Part shown: in pieces, positions 30,784 to 39,049 of the stretch
How the letters are laid out: the number at the start of each line of letters is the position of its first letter
Numbering within the stretch: the stretch's first letter is position 1
Origin: Ruminococcus sp.
GTDB lineage: Bacteria; Bacillota; Clostridia; Oscillospirales; Ruminococcaceae
Length of the DNA: 41,799 bases
Direction of reading: 5' to 3'
Assembly: GCF_017549005.1 (NCBI RefSeq)
Contig: NZ_JAFYYT010000030.1
Coordinates: 1-41,799, forward strand
The notes under the pieces: model-generated
Told to the model about the DNA's origin: nothing
Seen by the model: only the letters and a program-made list of their open reading frames with translations
Database searches by the model: none
Position numbers and translations under genes: made by a program

Positions 30784-32166
30784 ATGGGTAAATTTGAAGA
30801 ATTAAGGGAAAAATATCCCGTTTTTATTTATAAGGCGTATTATGTTAACGAAACCAGGGATACCGTGGAGATAGGCTATGAGTTCTCGGTGCCGCAGCTA
30901 GCGGAGTTCCGCCCGAGCTGGAGTTTCCGCAAGCCCGAGGGCTTCAAGGTAAAGGGCGACCTTTGCTTTGAGAGGCTGGCTTTTTCGCTGGGTATGGCGG
31001 AGGCTGTAAGCTACTGGAAAGCTACCTGTTCTCCCGAGTTCCGCGTGGAGTGCGGAGAGCTCGACGACGAGCAGATAAACTGGTGGAAGAAGCTGTGGTT
31101 CATGGGACTTGGAGAGCTTTTCTTCGTCAACGGCATATCTGCGGATTTCGACAGCTTTGTGAAGATAGTCCCCACAGGTCATTACGACAGCTCCCTCAGG
31201 GAGTTCTACCGTGAGCGCGAGGGCTGCCTTGTGCCTATAGGCGGCGGAAAGGACTCCGCCCTGACACTTGAGACTCTGCTGAGGGCAGGGAAGAAGTGCC
31301 TGTGCTATTCTATCAATAAGCGCCGCTCCATAACCGATACAGTCCTGACAGCAGGACTTCCCGAGGAAGCGCTTATCATCTCTCACCGCCACTTTGACCG
31401 CTCTCTTATCGCACTTAACGAAAAGGGATTTATCAACGGTCATACGCCGTTTTCGGCGATAGTTGCGTTCTCTGCGGAGATAACGGCTTACCTCAACGGA
31501 CTTAAATATATCGTCCTTTCCAACGAATCCAGCGCCAACGAGAGCACTGTTGTGGGTCAGGACGTCAATCACCAGTACTCGAAGAGCTTCGAGTTCGAGC
31601 AGGATTTCCATGAATATGAGGAGAAATATCTGCGTACAGGACAGTATTATTTCAGCTTCCTGCGTCCTCTTGCGGAGTTCCAGATAGCAAAGATGTTCGT
31701 TTCACACAGGAAGTACCTGTCCGTTTTCAGGAGCTGTAACCTCGGCAGCAAGGTCTCGCCCGATATATGGTGCGGAGAGTGCCCGAAGTGCCTGTTCATA
31801 AGCCTTATCCTTTCGCCGTTCCTCAGTCTTGCGGAGCTCAGGAAGATTTTCGGCAAGGATATGCTGAGCGACCCTAAAATGAGGGAATACTTCATCGAGC
31901 TCATCGGTCAGTCCGAGCATAAGCCTTTCGAGTGCGTGGGCAGTATCGACGAGGTGAATTTAGCAGTATCACTGGCTATACGCAGGCTGGAACAGGAAGG
32001 GGAGGAGCTCCCTTTGTTGCTTGCGGATTACAAAAAGCGCGGACTCTATCATCCCGAGCATATTGATATGCTCAATGCGGAGTGCTGCGGTTCGTTCAAC
32101 GAGCAGAATCTCCTGCCCGACGAATTCAAGACTATTCTTACTAAGGAAATGGAGCGTCTGCTTTGA
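30784..32166 (+). CDS. murL: MurL-type UDP-MurNAc-L-Ala-L-Glu epimerase
   Basis: The 460-residue protein follows MurL, the enzyme that epimerises the terminal L-Glu of UDP-MurNAc-L-Ala-L-Glu to D-Glu using ATP in Xanthomonas oryzae. Features: an N-terminal domain (PVFIYKAYYVNETRDTVEIGYEF), a PP-loop-like ATP site GGGKDS (153-158), INGHTPFSAIVAF, SNESSANE, and a C-terminal CGECPKC (Cys 330, 333, 336). It overlaps the next gene, a MurD homologue, by 4 bases, which is the partner expected for this route. Start set by GGAGGG 5-6 nt before ATG 30784. Family assignment is from recalled sequence features; the exact epimerisation is inferred. Confidence 0.82.
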   Translation: MGKFEELREKYPVFIYKAYYVNETRDTVEIGYEFSVPQLAEFRPSWSFRKPEGFKVKGDLCFERLAFSLGMAEAVSYWKATCSPEFRVECGELDDEQINWWKKLWFMGLGELFFVNGISADFDSFVKIVPTGHYDSSLREFYREREGCLVPIGGGKDSALTLETLLRAGKKCLCYSINKRRSITDTVLTAGLPEEALIISHRHFDRSLIALNEKGFINGHTPFSAIVAFSAEITAYLNGLKYIVLSNESSANESTVVGQDVNHQYSKSFEFEQDFHEYEEKYLRTGQYYFSFLRPLAEFQIAKMFVSHRKYLSVFRSCNLGSKVSPDIWCGECPKCLFISLILSPFLSLAELRKIFGKDMLSDPKMREYFIELIGQSEHKPFECVGSIDEVNLAVSLAIRRLEQEGEELPLLLADYKKRGLYHPEHIDMLNAECCGSFNEQNLLPDEFKTILTKEMERLL

Positions 32167-33539
32167 ACAAATTCTGCGAATATATAAAGAAATACACCGA
32201 GGGAAAGACGGTATGCATACTGGGCTTCGGCAGGGAAGGAAAGTCTACGTGGAAGATACTGGAGAAGTACTGCTCGCCGGAGGCGGTAGCCATAGCTGAC
32301 CTCAATCCCGTTGACAGGGAGGCAAACGGACTTCCCGGGAGCGTTGAGCTTATATGCGGTAAGGACTACCAGAAATGCCTTGACCGCTTCGATATGGTGT
32401 TCAAGAGCCCGGGTATCGTCCTCGAAAAGAGCCTTCCGGAGCTTAAATGCATGATAACCTGCGAAACACAGGTGTTCTTTGAGGTGTACAGGGAGCAGAT
32501 AATCGGTATTACGGGAACAAAGGGCAAAAGTACCGTTACATCGCTGATATACCACGTTCTCCATGAGAGCGGCGTGGACTGCCGTATCGCTGGAAATATC
32601 GGTATTCCCGTGTTTGACATTGCAGAGGGCATGAACGATGACACGGTCGTTGTCTGCGAGCTCTCCTGCCACCAGCTCGAATATATGACCGTATCCCCAA
32701 GGTCGGCGATATTCCTCAATCTCTATGAGGAGCACCTCGACCACTACGGCACTATGGAGAACTACTACAATGCCAAGAAGAACATTTATCTTCATCAGGA
32801 CGTATGCGATGTCCTGTGGTGCAACAGCAGCATTGTTTCCGATGATATGCCGTCTATTGTGGTAACTGTCTCGAATACCGACGATTCCGCCGACGTTTAC
32901 GTTGAGAATGGCGTGGTATGGGACTCGGACGACGAGGATTACGAGATACCCACCGATAAGATAAAGCTTCTCGGAACTCACAACCATTACAATATAGCCA
33001 TTGCGTGGGACGTATGCAAGGATCTCGTTGAGGAGGAGGACTTCACAAAGGCTCTGTGCAGCTTCGATCCCCTTGCTCACAGACTGGAATTTGTTGATAC
33101 GGTGAGAGGTATACGCTGGTATGACGATTCTATCTCAACTGCCTGTGCTACGGCAATATCGGCATTGCAGAGCGTTCCTAAGGTGGGAACAATACTCATC
33201 GGCGGCATGGACAGAGGTATCGACTATCAGTCCCTTGTGGACTTCCTTTCGGGCTTCGATGTGCGCGTTATATGCATGGAAGCTTCGGGCAGGCGCGTGT
33301 ACGATATGATACAGGCGAGCGGCTCTTTCAGCAATAAGGAGCGTGTTCACTACGCAGACCACCTTGCGGAGGCTGTGAAGCTTGCCGCGGAGATAACTCC
33401 CGAGGGCATGAGCTGCGTTATGTCGCCTGCGGCGGCAAGCTACGGTATTTTCAAGAACTTCGAGGAGCGCGGCGACGCTTTCAAGAAGCTCGTGAACGAG
33501 CTAAGGACTAAGAATTACGAGCTAAGAACCAGGAACTGA
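32163..33539 (+). CDS. MurD-like ligase, likely L-glutamate-adding MurD2
   Basis: The 458-residue Mur ligase has an N-terminal Rossmann part (VCILGFGREGKST), the ATP loop GTKGKST (118-124), CELSCHQLEY, NLYEEHLDHYG, GTHNHYNIAIA and DDSISTACATA, in the normal Mur order. MurD joins glutamate to UDP-MurNAc-L-Ala. Because it shares an overlapping operon with MurL, this copy probably adds L-Glu (MurD2) rather than D-Glu. A start codon TTG at 32163 overlaps the murL stop in TTGA, with GGAG 8 nt upstream. The last 13 residues (NELRTKNYELRTRN) look like translated intergenic repeat. Substrate choice cannot be read directly. Confidence 0.85.
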   Translation: MNKFCEYIKKYTEGKTVCILGFGREGKSTWKILEKYCSPEAVAIADLNPVDREANGLPGSVELICGKDYQKCLDRFDMVFKSPGIVLEKSLPELKCMITCETQVFFEVYREQIIGITGTKGKSTVTSLIYHVLHESGVDCRIAGNIGIPVFDIAEGMNDDTVVVCELSCHQLEYMTVSPRSAIFLNLYEEHLDHYGTMENYYNAKKNIYLHQDVCDVLWCNSSIVSDDMPSIVVTVSNTDDSADVYVENGVVWDSDDEDYEIPTDKIKLLGTHNHYNIAIAWDVCKDLVEEEDFTKALCSFDPLAHRLEFVDTVRGIRWYDDSISTACATAISALQSVPKVGTILIGGMDRGIDYQSLVDFLSGFDVRVICMEASGRRVYDMIQASGSFSNKERVHYADHLAEAVKLAAEITPEGMSCVMSPAAASYGIFKNFEERGDAFKKLVNELRTKNYELRTRN

Positions 33540-33581
33540 TTAGGGAGGGGACTATCCGCCCTTTTCTCAAGGAGGCTTATT

Positions 33582-33830
33582 ATGGCACATCTGATATGCA
33601 GGTGCGGAAATGATATGTGGAACGGCGAGTCGCCCAACGATATCGAGTTCTGGGTGTATTCGGACAAAACTCTGGACGCGCTTTCCTTTGAGGACAGTAT
33701 CCCGTTCCTTTCTCTCTGTAACAAGGACGATTATAATGTGTGGCGCTGTCCTGAGTGCGGAAGGCTCTATGTTTTTGATGAAAAGGTTAGCCAGGATAAG
33801 CCGTTATGGGTTTATAGGCTTGAAGAATGA
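33582..33830 (+). CDS. Small zinc-ribbon-like protein, unknown function
   Basis: An 82-residue protein with AAGGAGG (33569-33575) 6 nt before the ATG. CRC at 6-8 and CPEC at 56-59 are probable zinc ligands. The rest is acidic and aromatic, without a known motif. It follows the MurD-like gene by 42 nt and may be the last gene of that operon. I do not recognise the family. Confidence 0.7.
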   Translation: MAHLICRCGNDMWNGESPNDIEFWVYSDKTLDALSFEDSIPFLSLCNKDDYNVWRCPECGRLYVFDEKVSQDKPLWVYRLEE

Positions 33831-33925
33831 ACGATCTTAACTGCTGCAGGTCATGGTTTTATATGTTGCATGAATTTTGAAATGAAATTGATAAAATGTC
33901 TTAATAATTATGGAGGTAATCATTT

Positions 33926-34225
33926 ATGTTTAAGGAAGCAGGCAAGAAATTAAAATTAGCTGCAAAAATCCTTTTTTGGGTAATAGCTGTTATAGGTACG
34001 ATCGAAGGACTGGTTCTTGTTTCCAAGACGACATTCTGGGCTGTATTGCTTATACCGTTATCCATAGGGTTGGGTTATGTTTCAAGTTTAGCACTGTATG
34101 CATTCGGAGATATGTGCGAGAATATTGATCTGATACGCTCTAATTTTTATACAGTGACAACCATTATGGAAAAAAGATTCCCTGATCTGGCAGAGTCTGA
34201 TATTGAAGATGATGACAATCAATAA
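33926..34225 (+). CDS. Small two-helix membrane protein
   Basis: The 99-residue protein has two hydrophobic helices (about 14-32, ILFWVIAVIGTIEGLVLV; and 37-58, FWAVLLIPLSIGLGYVSSLAL) after a basic start (KEAGKKLKLAAK), and an acidic end. It resembles small DUF4282-like membrane proteins in layout only. Ribosome binding site GGAGG; terminator follows. Function unknown. Confidence 0.7.
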   Translation: MFKEAGKKLKLAAKILFWVIAVIGTIEGLVLVSKTTFWAVLLIPLSIGLGYVSSLALYAFGDMCENIDLIRSNFYTVTTIMEKRFPDLAESDIEDDDNQ

Positions 34226-34256
34226 AACAACAGTGAAGTAAACGAATAAATATGGC

Positions 34257-34291
34257 AGGGGCTGATGAAGGTATCAGCCCCTACTTTTTTA
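34257..34291 (+). terminator. Intrinsic terminator after the two-helix protein
   Basis: AGGGGCTGAT (34257-34266) pairs with ATCAGCCCCT (34273-34282), then ACTTTTTT. Confidence 0.9.
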
Positions 34292-34314
34292 TGGGGCTAT
34301 CCGTACAAACAGAC

Positions 34315-34487
34315 GGGCGGATATTATCCGCCCTGTGGAACGCCGAGGGCGGCGTTCCCTACAAGTTTATGTTCCATTTTGATAAGGTGCGGACGCCCAA
34401 CGGGCGTCCCCGCTTAGTTCTTAGCTCTTAGTTCTTGGTTCTTAATTTCGTAACCCCCGGGACGTCGAGGACGCCGTCCCCTACAAG
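34315..34487. repeat. Array of four palindromic repeat elements
   Basis: The spacer before fba holds four GC-rich palindromes: GGGCGGATATTATCCGCCC (34315-34333), GGAACGCC..GGCGTTCC (34337-34358), GGACGCCCaacGGGCGTCC (34391-34409) and GGGACG..CGTCCC (34459-34480). The second and fourth are followed by CTACAAG. The first also occurs at 25675-25693. No gene is seen here. These look like a REP-type dispersed family of intergenic hairpins. Confidence 0.75.
34411..34452 (-). repeat. Degenerate AAGAACTAAG-type simple repeat
   Basis: Read on the minus strand it is built of GAACTAAG/GAGCTAAG words ending near TTACG. A similar run on the plus strand forms the last codons of the MurD-like gene (33498-33539), and a looser one follows 25694. 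Confidence 0.6.
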
Positions 34488-34567
34488 ACCTTAGATAACT
34501 AATCACTGTGCACTGATTACTAAAAACTTGCTTAATAGACTATTATTGCTAATTTTTTATTAAACTC

Positions 34568-34596
34568 TTGCAATTCACAGCAAGCTATGATATAAT
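34568..34596 (+). promoter_or_regulatory. Promoter of the aldolase gene
   Basis: TTGCAA at 34568-34573 and TATAAT at 34591-34596, 17 bp apart. Confidence 0.75.
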
Positions 34597-34651
34597 ATTA
34601 ACGATGGGGTCTTGATCCCCCTTAAATGAATTCTCAGGAGGAATTATATCT

Positions 34652-35515
34652 ATGTTAACTTCAGCTTCAGAAATGCTCAAGAAAGCAAGAGCAGGCAAAT
34701 ACGCAGTAGGTCAGTTCAATATCAACAACCTCGAGTGGACAAAGGCTATACTCCAGACAGCTCAGGAGTGCAATTCTCCTGTTATCCTCGGCGTTTCAGA
34801 GGGTGCAGGCAAGTATATGTGCGGCTTCGAGACTGTTGCAGCTATGGTTGCAGCTATGGACAAGTCCCTCGGAATCACTGTACCTGTTGCACTTCACCTT
34901 GACCACGGCTCATATGAGGCTTGCTACAAGTGCATTAAGGCTGGTTTCACTTCTATTATGTTCGACGGTTCACACTTCCCGATCGCTGAGAACGTTGCAA
35001 AGACAACTGAGCTCGTAAACGCTTCTCACAATCTCGGCCTTTCTATCGAGGCTGAGGTAGGCGCTATCGGCGGCGAAGAGGACGGCGTTATCGGCAGAGG
35101 CGAGTGTGCTGACCCTGCTGAGTGCAAGATGATCGCTGATCTCGGCGTTGACTTCCTTGCAGCAGGTATCGGCAACATCCACGGTGTATACCCTGCAAAC
35201 TGGGAGGGACTCAGCTTTGAGACTCTCGAGGCAGTAAACAAGGCAGTAGGCGATATGCCTCTCGTTCTCCACGGCGGTACAGGTATCCCTGACGATATGA
35301 TCACAAAGGCTATCTCACTCGGTGTTGCTAAGATCAACGTTAACACAGAGTGCCAGCTCGTATTCGCAGAGGCTACAAGAGGCTATGTTGAGGCAGGCAA
35401 GGACAAGCAGGGCAAGGGCTTCGACCCAAGAAAGCTTCTCGCTCCCGGCGTAGACGCTATCAAGGCTAAGGTTAAGGAAAAGATGGAGCTCTTCGGAAGC
35501 GTAAACAAGGCCTGA
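34652..35515 (+). CDS. fba: Class II fructose-1,6-bisphosphate aldolase
   Basis: The 287-residue zinc aldolase splits fructose 1,6-bisphosphate into dihydroxyacetone phosphate and glyceraldehyde 3-phosphate in glycolysis. Motifs: VGQFNINNLEW, LHLDHG (Asp84 catalytic, His85 zinc), GFTSIMFDGSH, EAEVGAIGGEEDG, GNIHGVYP and VLHGGTGIPD for the other zinc and phosphate ligands. Length and order are those of the FbaA class IIB group. Ribosome binding site AGGAGG (34636-34641). Codon use is strongly biased (GCT, GTT, AAG), as expected for a highly expressed gene. Confidence 0.96.
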   Translation: MLTSASEMLKKARAGKYAVGQFNINNLEWTKAILQTAQECNSPVILGVSEGAGKYMCGFETVAAMVAAMDKSLGITVPVALHLDHGSYEACYKCIKAGFTSIMFDGSHFPIAENVAKTTELVNASHNLGLSIEAEVGAIGGEEDGVIGRGECADPAECKMIADLGVDFLAAGIGNIHGVYPANWEGLSFETLEAVNKAVGDMPLVLHGGTGIPDDMITKAISLGVAKINVNTECQLVFAEATRGYVEAGKDKQGKGFDPRKLLAPGVDAIKAKVKEKMELFGSVNKA

Positions 35516-35539
35516 GCCTGACAAAAAGGAGAAATCGCA

Positions 35540-35869
35540 GTGGCTTGGGGCAGATATGAACAGAATTTCGCATATAATTATGATATGAATGCTGTTCTTG
35601 ACGCTGTTATGCGTACAGGCGCTCAGTTGAAGCTGGGCGTTGTGAACGCTGACCGTTACCGGTACAGAGTACAGTTCAGCAACGGTATTTCCCTGACGAC
35701 ATGGGGCGAAAAGATCAATGTCGTGCTGGGAGTTCTTCCCGACGGAAAAACGGGATTACATATCGAAAGCGTCTCAAATCTCGGACTTGAGCTGTCTGCA
35801 AAATCCAGAAACGAGAAAAATGTTCTGAGTTTTATAAATACTCTCAACTATTTTCTTCCGCAGAGATAA
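35540..35869 (+). CDS. Conserved-looking small protein of unknown function
   Basis: The 109-residue protein starts at GTG 35540 with AAAGGAG upstream, 24 nt after fba, and ends at a terminator, so it is probably co-transcribed with fba. It alternates strands and helices (YNYDMNAVLDAVMRTGAQ, VQFSNGISLTTWGEKINVVLGV) without signal, membrane helix or known motif. I do not recognise it. Confidence 0.65.
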   Translation: MAWGRYEQNFAYNYDMNAVLDAVMRTGAQLKLGVVNADRYRYRVQFSNGISLTTWGEKINVVLGVLPDGKTGLHIESVSNLGLELSAKSRNEKNVLSFINTLNYFLPQR

Positions 35870-35873
35870 AAAT

Positions 35874-35912
35874 AACAGCCATAAGGAATCATGTTTCCTT
35901 ATGGCTGTTTTG
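35874..35912. terminator. Terminator between convergent genes
   Basis: AACAGCCATAAGGAA (35874-35888) pairs with TTCCTTATGGCTGTT (35895-35909), then TTGCATTT; the minus strand reads into a T-rich run too. Confidence 0.9.
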
Positions 35913-35925
35913 CATTTATAATGGT

Positions 35926-37227
35926 TTATACGGACTTTACGCAGTTTCTGCCGCTTGATTTTGCGTTATAGAGCGCTCTGTCCATACGGTTGAAGGCGTC
36001 GTCAAATGTATCGTCCGAATTTATTGTTGTAACGCCGATACTACAGGTTATCTGACCGATCTTTCCGAAAGGCTCTGCTGAAATAGTGCTGCGGAGTCCC
36101 TCTGCTAAAGCGATCGCTTTCTCGCTTCCTGTATCGTAGCATACAACTACAAATTCCTCGCCGCCCCAGCGTCCGAGGACTGCATTGAGGTCGCGTATGT
36201 AGTCGGTAATTATCTTTGTGAACTGTACAAGGGTAACGTCGCCTGTGGAGTGACCGAACTTATCGTTAACGTGTTTGAAGAAGTCGATATCCAGTATCAT
36301 AAGCGATACATCGCGGTTCTTGACACTTTTCTCCCTCAAAGCGTTTCTTATCTCGGTCTCCATTCGTCCGTGGTTGAATACGTTTGTAAGAGAGTCGCGT
36401 GAAGCGAGCTGCTCATACTTCTTCATGGTCTCAAGGAGCTCTATGGAGTTCTCATGGATATTCTGAACCATGAATACGAAACGGAAATCGTCCTCATTGC
36501 TTGTTTCCGAACGGCTGAATATGAGCTTTACCCATATGTACTTGCCTTCAAGGTTCATCATAAGACAGTCAAAGGATGTGGTACGTCCGGGAGCAAGGTT
36601 CTTTTTAAGGTACTCGGGAGCTGTTCTTTCGAGGAAGAGAGGCTGGTCATCGGGCCAGATCATATTGATGATCATGTTTCTCCACTCGGAGTACTTTATC
36701 TCCTGCTGCATAACGTCATCGGAGATCTCAGTTACGCTGATACTGCTGGTAGTATCCATGACGAGGTCTATGTACATTGAGAAAAGATAGGTGCTCTGTA
36801 TAGTATTGACCTTCTGAACTGTAAGTTCTTCATTTACGAACATACCCTTTTCGAGCTCGTCAAGTATGAAAAGATAGATATGGTTAGCTTCAATAGGATA
36901 AACAGACATCTGGACCACATGAGTGACGTCATTGTCGATAATGTTTACACGTTTGCTGTATTTACCGCGGAATTTGCCTTCATTCGGGATAAATACATGA
37001 TAATCCTCAGTTATGTCATCGCCGCTGTTATGGAAGTGATACCAAAGCTTTTTGACAAGCTCGATATAATCTCCCTCATCGTCGATATAATCGGCAAACA
37101 TACCATCTTTTTTTAGGGCTTTGTATTTATCGGTCTCGTCATCGGCGATAATTACGCAATCAACGCTGCTGCCGATAAATTTTGCTGCGTCTTCATAAGA
37201 ATAGTTATCAATATTTATGTTGCTCAT
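35926..37227 (-). CDS. GGDEF diguanylate cyclase with PAS-like sensor region
   Basis: I start at the ATG at 37227, which has GGGGGA 9 nt upstream; an open frame extends 33 codons further but without a ribosome binding site. The 433-residue product has an N-terminal sensory part of about 265 residues (PAS-like segments, for example VQNIHENSIELLETMKKYEQLASRDSLTNVFNHGRME leading into the GGDEF domain; shown in two parts) and a C-terminal GGDEF domain with GGEEF at 355-359, so it should make c-di-GMP from GTP. The inhibitory RxxD site five residues upstream is shifted by one and not canonical. No membrane helix is seen, so the sensor is cytoplasmic. Confidence 0.88.
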   Translation of the reverse strand: MSNINIDNYSYEDAAKFIGSSVDCVIIADDETDKYKALKKDGMFADYIDDEGDYIELVKKLWYHFHNSGDDITEDYHVFIPNEGKFRGKYSKRVNIIDNDVTHVVQMSVYPIEANHIYLFILDELEKGMFVNEELTVQKVNTIQSTYLFSMYIDLVMDTTSSISVTEISDDVMQQEIKYSEWRNMIINMIWPDDQPLFLERTAPEYLKKNLAPGRTTSFDCLMMNLEGKYIWVKLIFSRSETSNEDDFRFVFMVQNIHENSIELLETMKKYEQLASRDSLTNVFNHGRMETEIRNALREKSVKNRDVSLMILDIDFFKHVNDKFGHSTGDVTLVQFTKIITDYIRDLNAVLGRWGGEEFVVVCYDTGSEKAIALAEGLRSTISAEPFGKIGQITCSIGVTTINSDDTFDDAFNRMDRALYNAKSSGRNCVKSV

Positions 37228-37550
37228 AAAACAGTCTCCCCCTAATGATGTGAAATATTTGTTTTCAACCTTTAAACGGTGAATTTGCCCTGAAATGATA
37301 TCCATAAAAAGAATATCACTACCCAATAATATAATATCACATTTTGGCTAAATAATTGAAAACAAATTATGAACAGAAGGGAATGAGAGAATAATTTGTA
37401 GTTTTTACCAATTAATCCGTTCCCGTCTTGTTTAAAATGACAATTGTATTTTTGTGAGTTTTTACAGGATAGACTGTGTTTGGCAGAGAAGCAAAGTTCA
37501 AAATTATAATCAATACACACGAAGTTTATTGAACGTTATACATAATTGTG
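37228..37550. other. Divergent spacer of the two GGDEF genes
   Basis: This AT-rich spacer holds no coding frame of note. It contains a direct repeat, AATATCAC at 37312-37319 and 37333-37340, spaced 21 bp (two helical turns), which could be a regulator site. The minus-strand promoter is not clear. Confidence 0.4.
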
Positions 37551-37579
37551 TTGACAAATAGCCCTGAAAATGGTATAAT
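37551..37579 (+). promoter_or_regulatory. Consensus promoter of the second GGDEF gene
   Basis: TTGACA at 37551-37556 and TATAAT at 37574-37579, 17 bp apart. Confidence 0.85.
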
Positions 37580-37621
37580 ATTACAAGAAAATACAGCGCA
37601 AAGAGGCGCAGGGGGGATAGT

Positions 37622-39013
37622 ATGGATTTTGAAAAATTGCTGGACGCATATAAGCAGAAGACCTGTATTATCTCTGTTGAAAGGTTTGAGGACGGTTCAT
37701 ACGGCAATATCCGCATAGTTACGGGAAATAAGCTGTACTGCGACGCGGTGCTCGAAATAAAGGGCGAGCAGTTCGTACCCGATTCTCCTTACGATCATTT
37801 CTTCCCGAAGGACCTTAATTTTGAGGATTTCTGCTACAGGAGCGCTTTCCTCGGCACTCCGCTGCATACCTATATAAATCTGAATGAACTGGGGATATGG
37901 GTCAATATGTTCCTGTTTCCCCTCAGATCCGACAAGGAAAACATAGGCTACTGCATTTATTCGTATGAGGCTACTCCTCACGCAGACGCAGACCGTATGT
38001 CCAATCTTTCGGCGGATACTGCCGCCGATGTTATCAGGACCTGCATAAAGTTGAGAGGTTCGGACAATACTGCACAGGCTTTTTACGATGTTATAGAAGA
38101 TATCCGCAGGATATGCGGCTCGGATCACTGCTGCATACTCCTTACGGACGAGAACGAGCGGCAGTGTGTCACGCTTTGCGAGTCTTTCAGGGAGGGCAGC
38201 GGACTGCTTCCGATGGATACCTACCTCGACGAGAACTTCATTGATATAGCCGCGACTTGGAAGAAAACTATCGGTGCGAGCACCTGCGTCATAATCAAGG
38301 ACGAAAAGGACATGAAATGGCTCGAACAGACAAATCCCTTGTGGCATGAGTCCCTTACCCAGGCAGGCGTTAAGAGCATCGTGCTCTTTCCTCTGAACTA
38401 CAACGGAGAGACTCTCGGATATATGTGGGCGCTGAACTTCAACGTGGAAAATACGGTCAAGATCAAGGAGACCCTTGAACTCACATCGTTCTTCATAGCT
38501 TCGGAGATATCGAATTATCAGCTCCTGCAAAGGCTGGAGATACTGAGCTCCATAGACCTTCTGACCGGTGTTAAGAACAGAAATACCATGAATAATTTCG
38601 TCGACAGCATTCTGAGCGGACAGGTAAAGCTGAAGCACCCTCGTGCTATCGTATTTGCCGACCTCAACGGTCTCAAGCGCGTGAACGACGAGGGCGGTCA
38701 TGTTGCGGGAGATAATACCCTCAGAACGGCGGCTTCGCTGATAAATGGAGTTTTTTACGACTGCGACGTTTACCGCGCAGGCGGCGACGAGTTCATGGTG
38801 ATCGCGGCAGGAACAGCTGCGGAAGAGCTGGAAAGCAGAGTGGCTCAGCTCCGTTCACAGGCGGAAAAGACGGAAAATGTCCGTTTTGCCATCGGAACGA
38901 GCTCCTTTGAGAAGAACAGCGATATACTTACAGCCATGAGATATGCCGACGAGAAGATGTACGTTGACAAGAAGAATTACTATCAGAAAAATCCGGGGCT
39001 TAAATACAGATAA
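37622..39013 (+). CDS. GAF-GGDEF diguanylate cyclase
   Basis: The 463-residue protein has an N-terminal PAS/GAF-like part (DHCCILLTDENERQCVTLCES and IVLFPLNYNGETLGYMWALNF are GAF strands, about 160-300) and a C-terminal GGDEF domain (LTGVKNRNTMNNF, IVFADLNGLKRVND, RAGGDEF with GGDEF at 387-391). It should make c-di-GMP; no RxxD inhibitory site is present. It is transcribed away from the other GGDEF gene. No EAL or HD-GYP phosphodiesterase, PilZ protein or GEMM riboswitch is in the window. Ribosome binding site GGGGGG, ATG 37622. Confidence 0.9.
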   Translation: MDFEKLLDAYKQKTCIISVERFEDGSYGNIRIVTGNKLYCDAVLEIKGEQFVPDSPYDHFFPKDLNFEDFCYRSAFLGTPLHTYINLNELGIWVNMFLFPLRSDKENIGYCIYSYEATPHADADRMSNLSADTAADVIRTCIKLRGSDNTAQAFYDVIEDIRRICGSDHCCILLTDENERQCVTLCESFREGSGLLPMDTYLDENFIDIAATWKKTIGASTCVIIKDEKDMKWLEQTNPLWHESLTQAGVKSIVLFPLNYNGETLGYMWALNFNVENTVKIKETLELTSFFIASEISNYQLLQRLEILSSIDLLTGVKNRNTMNNFVDSILSGQVKLKHPRAIVFADLNGLKRVNDEGGHVAGDNTLRTAASLINGVFYDCDVYRAGGDEFMVIAAGTAAEELESRVAQLRSQAEKTENVRFAIGTSSFEKNSDILTAMRYADEKMYVDKKNYYQKNPGLKYR

Positions 39014-39046
39014 AAGCTGTGATACATTGTATCACAGCTTTTTTAG
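39012..39046. terminator. Terminator shared by convergent genes
   Basis: AAAAGCTGTGATAC (39012-39025) pairs with GTATCACAGCTTTT (39029-39042), followed by TTTT. It begins within the stop codon of the GGDEF gene. Confidence 0.9.
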
Positions 39047-39049
39047 TTC

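Noticed and set aside
32049-33080. Long minus-strand frame (343 codons)
   Set aside because: It is opposite the MurL-MurD pair, whose ATP loops and overlap are clear.
37697-38701. Long minus-strand frame (334 codons)
   Set aside because: It is opposite the GGDEF gene, whose motifs and promoter are clear. No ribosome binding site on the minus strand.
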